Assembly (NCBI GenBank): GCA_934590135.1
Contig: CAKTOT010000050.1
Location: forward strand, 1 to 15,349
From: an uncultured Muribaculaceae bacterium
GTDB lineage: Bacteria > Bacteroidota > Bacteroidia > Bacteroidales > Muribaculaceae
Length of the DNA: 15,349 nt
Reading direction: 5' to 3'
Position 1 is the first letter of the stretch. Each line of letters opens with the position of its first letter. A model generated the notes under the pieces. It did no database searches and was not told where the DNA came from. It was given only the letters and a program-made list of their open reading frames with translations. The translations under genes and the position numbers were made by a program. Positions 1 through 6,210 of the stretch are shown one piece after another.

Positions 1-1472
1 ACGACGAGCCGTTCCTACAGCTCACCAATTTTGCCGCGGGACAAGCCTTCGGTGTGCGTCAGGGCACCGGCATCCAAATCGTGGGAACCGATGGCGAAGT
101 CAAAAAGACTTTGGACGATGACATCGCCGTAGTCTACGTGCCCGTGCCGTTCGGCGACCTCGGTATTCTGCCTTACCACGATACAGACGAAAAGATGGGA
201 TACATCAACGCCTCGGGCGACATCGCCATAAAGGCCAAATGGGACACAGCTCTGCCTTTCTCGGAGGGTCTTGCATTAGTACGCAACGATGACGGCCGAA
301 TCTCATGCATCGACACCGACGGCGAAAAAGTTTTTTCACTACGCGAAGGCGAAGACACAGCTCTGGGTCTATTCCTAAACGGCTGGCTGGCCGTAAACAA
401 GGATGATAGAGGCCACTTTGTAGACCACAAGGGCGAAACCGTGATGAAACTATCGCGCGGGACTATTGCTATCGCACGCCTCGGCGACCGCGTCCTGGCA
501 CGCAACTCGGACGGATGGATGATGCTCGAAGCCAACGAAGACGGCGAAAAAATCCTTAAAGGATATGACCTAATCACCCCGCTCGGACTTGACGGCACAC
601 GCTTTCTCGTGCGCAAACGCTCCGACAGTAAATATCGCGTAGTGGACGCCAACGGCGAGGATGTAGGCGACAATAGACTCGAAAACGCCAACGACATTGT
701 CTCGCTGTACGGATACATCTTCGGCGGCGACGAAAAGCCTTACTCGCTATACGACAACAACGGCGAGCAAATCAACAAGAAATTAGACATTGATGTCATC
801 GGTAGCGAACAATTCATCTCCGTCACCTCGCAGAAAATTTACAACAAGAAACAGGTGGCAACCCTGGCCGACATCATCGGCAACGGCGCATCTTTCGGCG
901 GTACCGAAGGTGTACCTTCGGTCAGCAACGGCGAGACAGCCTCAAGACTGCTTCCCGATATGGGAATAACCGCCGAAGACGCCTTCACCTACATCAACAA
1001 TGGTTGCTACCGCGTATCCAGGCCCATAAGCGATGAAATCGGCGTACTATACGCCACATTCGCCACTTCCCCGGCCGACTGGACTTTCGAAAGCGACGGA
1101 TGGTCTATATCGCAACGCTACTACTACAGGGACGTACCCGTGGCACTATTGGCCATAGAGACTCCCGTGAATACAGACAGCCGCACCGCTACGGCCAACG
1201 CACTGATAGATGCCCTTATGAGCAAGGGCTGGGAGCGTGCCGGCGGGCACAGCCACGAACTGCGCAACAACGCCGGCAACTACGTGTATATCGTCCCGTC
1301 CACCTACAGCCTGCGCATAGTCTACAGCTTCGGCCAACTTGACTATAACTCAGTGATGGGCAGCGCCCTGCGTGCACCAGTCAACAACAATAGCGACTAC
1401 TATCTGTCAGCCGATACGGACTCGGTTGTGGCGGCACCGGCCGTCGAAGAAGTAGCCGTCGAAGAATACTAA
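1..1472 (+). CDS. WG-repeat-containing protein, 5'-truncated
   Basis: The frame is open from the left edge of the window through a GTG codon at position 54, so the true start and any signal peptide lie outside; the GTG is probably internal. The visible part is about 490 residues. The N-terminal half carries WG-type repeats, for example GYINASGDIAIKAKWD followed by FSEGLALV, and several more degenerate copies of the same beta-rich pattern (aromatic-x-D-x-x-G-x-x-hydrophobic). The C-terminal ~190 residues are different and unrecognised: they contain a segment resembling a small alpha/beta domain (YATFATSPADWTFESDGW onward). The protein ends in a short acidic tail with VEEVAVEEY. WG-repeat proteins are common in Bacteroidales, often as envelope or secreted proteins, but have no single known function. 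The yqeY gene starts 43 bases downstream on the same strand, so co-transcription is likely. Family call is firm; role is unknown. Confidence 0.75.
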   Translation, partial: DEPFLQLTNFAAGQAFGVRQGTGIQIVGTDGEVKKTLDDDIAVVYVPVPFGDLGILPYHDTDEKMGYINASGDIAIKAKWDTALPFSEGLALVRNDDGRISCIDTDGEKVFSLREGEDTALGLFLNGWLAVNKDDRGHFVDHKGETVMKLSRGTIAIARLGDRVLARNSDGWMMLEANEDGEKILKGYDLITPLGLDGTRFLVRKRSDSKYRVVDANGEDVGDNRLENANDIVSLYGYIFGGDEKPYSLYDNNGEQINKKLDIDVIGSEQFISVTSQKIYNKKQVATLADIIGNGASFGGTEGVPSVSNGETASRLLPDMGITAEDAFTYINNGCYRVSRPISDEIGVLYATFATSPADWTFESDGWSISQRYYYRDVPVALLAIETPVNTDSRTATANALIDALMSKGWERAGGHSHELRNNAGNYVYIVPSTYSLRIVYSFGQLDYNSVMGSALRAPVNNNSDYYLSADTDSVVAAPAVEEVAVEEY

Positions 1473-1515
1473 AAGCGCATAAATAGAATACATTACACAC
1501 ATAACACATACAACG

Positions 1516-1968
1516 ATGAATCTCTTTGACACTATAAGCGAAGACATCAAAACCGCAATGAAGGCTCGCGAAAAAGTGCGCCTCGAAGCCCTGCGCGGCA
1601 TCAAAAAAGAATTCCTTGAAGCCAAGACCGCTCCCGGCGCCGGAGGCGAACTAACGGACGACAACGCCCTCAAAATCATAGTCAAGCTGGCCAAACAGCG
1701 CCGCGAAAGCGCCAAAATATACGCCGATGCAGGCCGACAAGACCTCGCCGACAACGAATTGGCCGAACTGGCCGTCATCGAAGAATACCTGCCCAAGGCC
1801 CTCTCGGACGAAGAACTCACCGCCGCTCTCACCGAAATCATTGCAAAGGTAGGCGCTACCTCGCCCGCCGATATGGGCAAGGTGATGGGCGTAGCCACCA
1901 AACAACTGGCCGGACGCGCCGACGGACGCGCAATATCAGCCAAAGTACGCGAACTACTGGCCAAATAA
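1516..1968 (+). CDS. yqeY: GatB/YqeY domain-containing protein
   Basis: A 150-residue protein that fits the YqeY family in length and sequence. It opens with MNLFDTISEDIKTAMKARE and LRGIKKEFLEAKT, continues with the KQRRESAKIYADAGRQDLA helix and the EEYLPKALSDEEL segment, and ends with the GKVMGVATKQLAGRADGR motif. The same helical domain forms the C-terminal tRNA-binding tail of the GatB subunit of Asp/Glu-tRNA amidotransferase. The stand-alone protein is thought to act in tRNA-linked processes, but its reaction is not established. It is soluble and cytoplasmic, with no signal peptide. The ATG is preceded by an A/T-rich stretch with no Shine-Dalgarno site, as usual in Bacteroidetes. It lies between the WG-repeat gene and serS with about 40-base gaps, which suggests one transcript; the serS neighbour fits a tRNA-related role. 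Confidence 0.92.
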   Translation: MNLFDTISEDIKTAMKAREKVRLEALRGIKKEFLEAKTAPGAGGELTDDNALKIIVKLAKQRRESAKIYADAGRQDLADNELAELAVIEEYLPKALSDEELTAALTEIIAKVGATSPADMGKVMGVATKQLAGRADGRAISAKVRELLAK

Positions 1969-2009
1969 CCCGAATATCAAAAAAAACAAATAGCATATAA
2001 AACACAACA

Positions 2010-3281
2010 ATGCTTACACTTCAACAAATCAAACAAGACCCGCAAGACATCATCCGTCGTCTTGCTGTCAAGGGCTTTGACGGCACCGAGCCCATAAACC
2101 GAGTTCTCGAACTGGACGCCGAACGCCGTCGCCTCCAACTGGAGAACGACAATGCCGCCGCCCAGCTCAAAAAACATGCCGATGCTATCGGCGCCCTCAT
2201 GAAAGCCGGCGACCGCGCCGGTGCCGAAGCCAAGAAAGCCGAAGTAGCCACCCTCAAGGAAAGCCAGAAAGCCACCTCAGACGCCCTGGCTGCCGCCGAA
2301 AAAGGCATACGCGACATCCTGCTCAACGTCCCCAACGTCCCCTGCGCAATGGTTCCCGAAGGCACCTGCGCCGCCGACAACGTCGTCGAGAAAACCGGAG
2401 GCCCGATGCCCGACCTGCCCGAAGACGCCCTTCCCCACTGGGAACTGGCCAAGAAATACAATATCATCGACTTTGACCTCGGCGTCAAAATCACCGGCGC
2501 CGGATTTCCCGTATACTTGGGCAAAGGCGCACGTCTCCAACGCGCTCTCATACAATTCTTCCTCGACAGCGCAAGCGAAGCCGGATACCTCGAAGTCGAG
2601 CCGCCCTTCGTAGTCAACGAAGCCTCCGGATACGGCACAGGCCAACTCCCCGACAAGGAAGCTCAGATGTACTACGCTCCCCTGGACGGCCTCTACCTCA
2701 TACCCACCGCCGAAGTCCCCGTCACCAACCTCTATCGCGACGTAATTATCCCCGCCGACCGCCTGCCTATCAAGAACTGCGCATATAGCGCCTGCTGGCG
2801 TCGCGAAGCCGGAAGCTACGGCAAGGATGTACGCGGACTCAACCGCCTGCACCAATTCGATAAAGTCGAAATCGTACGCATCGAGCGCCCCGAAGACTCC
2901 TACGCCGCACTCGAGCAAATGAAAAATCACGTACAAGGTCTGCTCGAAAAACTCGGACTGCCCTGGCATATACTGCGCCTCTGTGGCGGCGATATGTCCT
3001 TCACCAGCGCCATAACCTTTGACTTCGAAGTGTTCAGCGCCGCCCAAAAACGCTGGCTCGAAGTTTCGTCCGTATCCAACTTCGAAACATATCAGGCCAA
3101 CCGCCTGAAATGCCGCTATCGCGATGCAGACAAGAAAATCCACCTGTGCCACACCCTCAACGGCTCGGCTCTGGCGCTGCCGCGCATCATGGCCGCATTG
3201 CTCGAAAACAACCAGACACCCAACGGCATCATCGTCCCCGAGTGCCTGCGCCGCTACACCGGCTTCGACATCATCGACTGA
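2010..3281 (+). CDS. serS: Seryl-tRNA synthetase
   Basis: Charges tRNA-Ser with serine in the cytoplasm. At 423 residues the length is normal for the bacterial class II enzyme. Residues 1 to about 110 form the long antiparallel coiled-coil arm that grips the tRNA extra arm, rich in Glu, Lys and Ala. The catalytic core follows. A motif 1 region lies around GKGARLQRALIQFFLD (171-186). The serine-binding TAEVP is at 233-237. Motif 2, with RREAGSYGKDVRGLNRLHQF, is at 264-283. Motif 3, LNGSALALPR, is at 383-392. All the key signature residues are present, so the enzyme looks intact. The ATG start matches the usual MLTLQQIKQDP beginning. The last codons (FDIID, then TGA) overlap the first unit of an 18-base degenerate tandem repeat that continues past the stop; in-frame read-through would add about 17 residues. 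Confidence 0.98.
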   Translation: MLTLQQIKQDPQDIIRRLAVKGFDGTEPINRVLELDAERRRLQLENDNAAAQLKKHADAIGALMKAGDRAGAEAKKAEVATLKESQKATSDALAAAEKGIRDILLNVPNVPCAMVPEGTCAADNVVEKTGGPMPDLPEDALPHWELAKKYNIIDFDLGVKITGAGFPVYLGKGARLQRALIQFFLDSASEAGYLEVEPPFVVNEASGYGTGQLPDKEAQMYYAPLDGLYLIPTAEVPVTNLYRDVIIPADRLPIKNCAYSACWRREAGSYGKDVRGLNRLHQFDKVEIVRIERPEDSYAALEQMKNHVQGLLEKLGLPWHILRLCGGDMSFTSAITFDFEVFSAAQKRWLEVSSVSNFETYQANRLKCRYRDADKKIHLCHTLNGSALALPRIMAALLENNQTPNGIIVPECLRRYTGFDIID

Positions 3282-3409
3282 CCCGTAATCACCGACCGAC
3301 CAAGCGTCATTGATAGACCAAGCGTCACCGACTGACCCGAAAATCACTGATTGACTCGGCCTCATCGATAGACCTGAAAATCATCAATAGACGCACCAAG
3401 CGGTATGAC
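3264..3409 (+). repeat. Degenerate 18-19-base tandem repeat starting in the serS 3' end
   Basis: At least seven consecutive units can be aligned by eye: 3264-3281 (inside serS, ending at its TGA), 3282-3299, 3300-3317, 3318-3335, 3336-3354, 3355-3372 and 3373-3391, with a partial further copy near 3394-3409. All share a core close to TCAYYGAYWGA. Two subtypes occur at the left of the unit: CCAAGCG (3300, 3318 and the partial copy) and CCCGAAAA-like (3282, 3336, 3373). There are no unique spacers, so it is not a CRISPR array. No function is known. It may be a decayed tandem duplication of the gene end. Confidence 0.6.
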
Positions 3410-3460
3410 TGTCGCCGACAGATAACATTCTTTCGCCAGACATCATCCCCATAAAAAACA

Positions 3461-3497
3461 GCGGTGGCCGCCCCGTAATCCACGAGGCGGCCACCGC
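3461..3497. terminator. 12-bp perfect hairpin terminator between convergent genes
   Basis: GCGGTGGCCGCC (3461-3472) and GGCGGCCACCGC (3486-3497) are perfect inverted repeats around a 13-base loop. On the - strand the stem is followed by GTTTTTTATGG, a good U-tract, so it looks like a strong intrinsic terminator for leftward transcripts from the leucine-rich-repeat gene. On the + strand the tail is CGTCTTTCTGTCC, weaker, but it probably also stops transcripts from serS. It lies 180 bases past the serS stop and 224 bases past the stop of the leftward gene. Confidence 0.8.
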
Positions 3498-3561
3498 CGT
3501 CTTTCTGTCCTCCCCAATGCCGATACTCATCGACCACGTACACGAATATCCCTATCCACAC

Positions 3562-3681
3562 TCAGTACTTTATCCTGAAATAGTCGAGGAAGGTCTTATA
3601 CCGGTCTTGTGCCGTAAGGCATATATCGAGGAGGTAGCCGGGGCGGAGCGAGCCAAAACACGTAGAATCGTTACGTCCTAA
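3562..3681 (-). pseudogene. Possible C-terminal remnant of an unrecognised protein
   Basis: On the - strand a 39-codon stretch ending in TGA reads like the end of a folded protein: it includes FGSLRPGYLLDICLTAQDR and then YKTFLDYFRIKY. It is closed upstream by an in-frame TGA and has no plausible start codon, so it cannot be a complete gene. The residue pattern (alternating hydrophobic and charged, aromatic-rich) looks protein-like, which is the only reason to note it. It may be the tail of a deleted gene. The family was not recognised, and a chance open frame cannot be excluded. Confidence 0.2.
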
Positions 3682-3720
3682 TCAGCGTAACGCACTCACG
3701 GGCGTGTGCCCAAAAGAGGG

Positions 3721-4722
3721 TCAGCGCACAAGGATTTTGCGGCTGCCGATGATGTAGAGGCCCGGGGCGAGGGCGCGGACATCGTCGAGGGTCGGCGCTT
3801 TCTTGACGAGGATGCCATCGATGGTGTAGATGTCGCCGATTTCTGTGTCATCGGAGGCTTGGATTTCGTTGATGAGGTCGGTTTTGTCCTTGACCTCTAT
3901 CCGGCATATTTCGGAAGACTGCAATCCGCTTTCATCGTTATACTTCACGGTGATGAAGCCCGTGCCGATACGTTTCCCTTCAAGATTGATAGTCAGTTGT
4001 GCCGTATCGTCCTTGTTTATCTCGATTTCGGAATGGCTCAGGGACACACCGACATTCGCCTCGGGCTTGAAAGTCTCCACTTTCTTGAACAAGTTCCAGG
4101 GACTCACTGCGGCAAAAGCCTCCTCCGAGCCTTCCGGAATATACAATGTCGCGTTTTCGTAAACGGGACTAAGGCTGTCGTCTTCGTCATATGGGTTAGA
4201 GGAAAGAAAAATATCGGATGAAGCCGAAAATGGCGTGGCCGAAGTGAATATAACCCTTTCAATCGCGGGACAACGGTAAAAAGCCCAAGACTGCAAGTCT
4301 TCAATCGGGCCGTTAAACGTTATAGACTTGAGATTTGCACACTCAGAAAAAGCATTACTACTTAATTTTGTCATTTCAGGTAACGACACCGATGTCAGTG
4401 AACAGGCAGAGAAAGCATGGGCCTGAATGGTTTCGACCGTGGCGGGAATCGTAACCGAAGTTATGCCGTCCTTGTCCCAAAATGCGGCCATATCTATAGA
4501 CGTAACCGTATAGGAGCGCTTGGCTTCCTTACTGTATACCGCTTCCGGGATGATGACATTGGGACTGGTTGCGCCATACGTGCATCCTAATACGCGGCAA
4601 GATCCGTCTGACGCGGCTTGGTACATCAAAGTCTGTCCTTCGTGCGTGTAAACGAAATGGTTCGCCGCTGCCGGCAGCGAGATAAGGGCGGCCAAAATAG
4701 ATAGTACGAGCTGTTTCATCAT
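3721..4722 (-). CDS. Secreted BspA-like leucine-rich-repeat protein with T9SS-like C-terminal tail
   Basis: About 333 residues from the start MMKQLVLSILAALISLPAAA, a clear Sec signal peptide probably cut after AAA or AAN. An upstream in-frame ATG at 4800 is rejected: it would bury the signal peptide and lies inside the candidate promoter. The middle (roughly 70-200) has BspA/LRR_5 type repeats such as GITSVTIPATVETIQAHAF, SLTSVSLPEM and NLKSITFNG. Next comes a beta-rich, possibly Ig-like, segment (LSHSEIEINKDDTAQLTINL). The last ~40 residues have the shape of a T9SS sorting domain: IYTIDGILVKK, then APGLYIIGSRKILVR at the very end. This suggests export through the outer membrane by the T9SS encoded just upstream. 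BspA-like proteins often take part in adhesion; here that is inference. The gene has its own promoter-like site, and a terminator lies beyond its end. Confidence 0.8.
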   Translation of the reverse strand: MMKQLVLSILAALISLPAAANHFVYTHEGQTLMYQAASDGSCRVLGCTYGATSPNVIIPEAVYSKEAKRSYTVTSIDMAAFWDKDGITSVTIPATVETIQAHAFSACSLTSVSLPEMTKLSSNAFSECANLKSITFNGPIEDLQSWAFYRCPAIERVIFTSATPFSASSDIFLSSNPYDEDDSLSPVYENATLYIPEGSEEAFAAVSPWNLFKKVETFKPEANVGVSLSHSEIEINKDDTAQLTINLEGKRIGTGFITVKYNDESGLQSSEICRIEVKDKTDLINEIQASDDTEIGDIYTIDGILVKKAPTLDDVRALAPGLYIIGSRKILVR

Positions 4723-4797
4723 TTGGAGTGTTATGTGGTTGGGCTGTTGTAAAATAGGGTGTTGAGAAATCAAAATGCCTAAGCATACTGATTGGCA

Positions 4798-4829
4798 CAA
4801 AGGTAAGGATTATTTTCCTAAAAGCCTAA
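4798..4829 (-). promoter_or_regulatory. Candidate Bacteroides-type promoter of the LRR gene
   Basis: Read on the - strand, TACCTTTG (4805 down to 4798) is an exact match to the -7 consensus TAnnTTTG. Twenty bases upstream is TTAG (4829-4826), three of four matches to the -33 element TTTG. Transcription would start near 4790, giving a leader of about 70 bases before the ATG at 4722. This supports the downstream start codon for the LRR protein. No transcript data are available. Confidence 0.5.
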
Positions 4830-4881
4830 CTATATACAGGCAAACCACGGATAATTTGGGAATAATGAGAGCAGTAACAAC

Positions 4882-4917
4882 AATGGGAACAATGACATAA
4901 TTCTCATTGTTCCCATT
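4882..4917. terminator. 14-bp perfect inverted repeat downstream of gldN
   Basis: AATGGGAACAATGA (4882-4895) and TCATTGTTCCCATT (4904-4917) pair perfectly around an 8-base loop. It lies 74 bases past the gldN stop and just before the LRR promoter, so it is placed to end the T9SS operon transcript. The U-tract on the - strand is poor (GTTGTTACTG), so it could instead be an operator or an mRNA-stabilising 3' hairpin. A further copy of TATTGTTCCC lies at 4960-4968. A smaller hairpin, CCCGC/GCGGG (4967-4971 and 4977-4981), sits even closer to the gldN stop. Confidence 0.45.
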
Positions 4918-4990
4918 ATTCTTATGATTTCTATGGTTTTTATAACCGCAATATTCCCCTATTGTTCCCGCTTTGGGCGGGCATCAGGGG

Positions 4991-6163
4991 CTATTTGCGG
5001 CGTCTTACGCTGCGAGTGGCAGAGGAAGCTTTGGAGGCCTTAGACTCTTTGACAGTGGACTTGGGACGCTTGGACGAACGCTTGGTGGAGCGTTTGGGTT
5101 GCTTGTCCTGCTTTTCTTCGGAATTGGTGACAGCCTCGCCGGAGTTAGCGGAATTTTCGCTATTGTCAGCGGCTACGCTCTCGCCTTTGTCTTTTTTGCC
5201 TTTGTCGTTGTCCTTATGCGCAATGACTTCCTCGCGGTCCGGCACCCAAAGCTTGGCCTCGAACGAATCGAGACGACGCTGTATGCTGTCCTGTGCCTTG
5301 GTCAGCTCCTCGGGATCGGGATATATCTGCATCAACGACTTGTTTTTGAGGTTGCGAGTTTTGTAAATCTCGCCTTCGTACATATTCAGGGTGAAGTAGT
5401 CGTCGTAGGTGCAGGTGGGCAGGTTGTTGTCATCGCTCGTAAATATGTGCTGCTGCGCAAGCCAGGGGCGCAGGTCGGCAAATTTAACCCAGAACATAGG
5501 ATACTTGACGGCTTCGCCTCCGAAGTCACCGCTGCGATGCAGCACCGGACAAATGGCTTCGACAATGGTGCGTACGCGGTTGTTGCGGGTGTCAAATTCC
5601 CAGCGCTCGATGATGTAGTACGACAGCACTTCGTTGGTGGGTACATCTGCTTCCTGAATTGTGAAACGCGGATTTCGATCGGTGCTGCCTTTGGCATCGG
5701 TGTATATGATATGGAAGCGATCGAGCAGGTCTCGCACTTTGACTTGATATTGCTCGGTGAAAATTTCGCGACCGTCGAGGTACTCGTAGGCGTGTATCTG
5801 GTTGTTGGCCAGAAGTCGCATGATTATGCGGAAGAGGTTCTCCTGTCCATCGATATTTTCCTCGGGGAAGTACAGCGGAGCGTTTTTGTCTTTATCGAGG
5901 TCCAGTTGGCGGTATATTATGCGCATCCATTGGCGGTCGGCGTCGGAGATATTGGCTCCGGCATCTTCATAGAAGGCCTGCTGACGCTGTGTAACTTGCG
6001 AGGTTGCGGCGGCGTCTTGTCCACGGCGAGTGCGCGGTCCGGAGGTGCGGCGTTGCACGGCCGTAGATGTTGACTGGTCCTGAGCATCGGCCTCGGGTCC
6101 TTGTGCGAGGGCGAGGGCGGCCAGTGCGAAGGCGCATATTGCGGTACGGTATATGGTTTTCAT
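4991..6163 (-). CDS. gldN: Type IX secretion system ring protein PorN/GldN
   Basis: GldN/PorN binds the lipoprotein GldK/PorK to build the periplasmic ring of the T9SS. From MKTIYRTAICAFALAALALA the protein is 390 residues with a Sec signal peptide cut after ALA or ADA. An ATG at 6214, overlapping the gldM stop as ATGA, would add 17 His-rich residues before the signal peptide and is less likely. The conserved core runs from about 60 to 310, with RQWMRIIYRQLDL, the GREIFTEQYQVKVRDLLDRF segment, VPTNEVLSYYIIERWEFD, and TLNMYEGEIYKTRNLKN. The last 80 residues (311-390) are odd: a low-complexity tail, first acidic and Asn/Ser-rich, then strongly basic, ending SVRRRK. It is the last gene of the porT-porP-gldKLMN operon, and a hairpin follows it. 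Confidence 0.93.
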   Translation of the reverse strand: MKTIYRTAICAFALAALALAQGPEADAQDQSTSTAVQRRTSGPRTRRGQDAAATSQVTQRQQAFYEDAGANISDADRQWMRIIYRQLDLDKDKNAPLYFPEENIDGQENLFRIIMRLLANNQIHAYEYLDGREIFTEQYQVKVRDLLDRFHIIYTDAKGSTDRNPRFTIQEADVPTNEVLSYYIIERWEFDTRNNRVRTIVEAICPVLHRSGDFGGEAVKYPMFWVKFADLRPWLAQQHIFTSDDNNLPTCTYDDYFTLNMYEGEIYKTRNLKNKSLMQIYPDPEELTKAQDSIQRRLDSFEAKLWVPDREEVIAHKDNDKGKKDKGESVAADNSENSANSGEAVTNSEEKQDKQPKRSTKRSSKRPKSTVKESKASKASSATRSVRRRK

Positions 6164-6210
6164 CGTGTGTGAATTATTTTGTCGATGTGAGTGGTGGTCT
6201 TCGGGGTGCG

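Larger units (their letters stand above)
3282..3720. other. Intergenic region between convergent serS and the LRR gene
   Basis: This 439-base stretch holds no intact gene. From left to right it contains the tandem repeat derived from the serS end, the 12-bp hairpin terminator, a possible coding remnant on the - strand (3562-3681), and a 7-bp inverted repeat CGTTACG/CGTAACG (3669-3675 and 3686-3692) with a 10-base loop. No tRNA or other structural RNA was recognised here. Confidence 0.6.

Noticed and set aside
903..922. Perfect 9-bp palindrome ACCGAAGGT/ACCTTCGGT with a 2-base spacer
   Set aside because: It lies inside the WG-repeat coding region, where the codons fit the frame well, and no second copy was seen. 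Probably chance.
2277..3365. A 362-codon - strand frame opposite serS
   Set aside because: It covers serS antisense. serS is unmistakable, and the reverse frame shows no domain or signal.
3264..3409. Tandem repeat considered as a CRISPR array
   Set aside because: Units are contiguous, diverged and 18-19 bases long, with no spacers between them and no cas gene nearby.
4723..4800. Upstream start (ATG at 4800) for the LRR protein
   Set aside because: It would place 26 residues before a textbook signal peptide, and it overlaps the predicted -7 element, so it would not be in the transcript.
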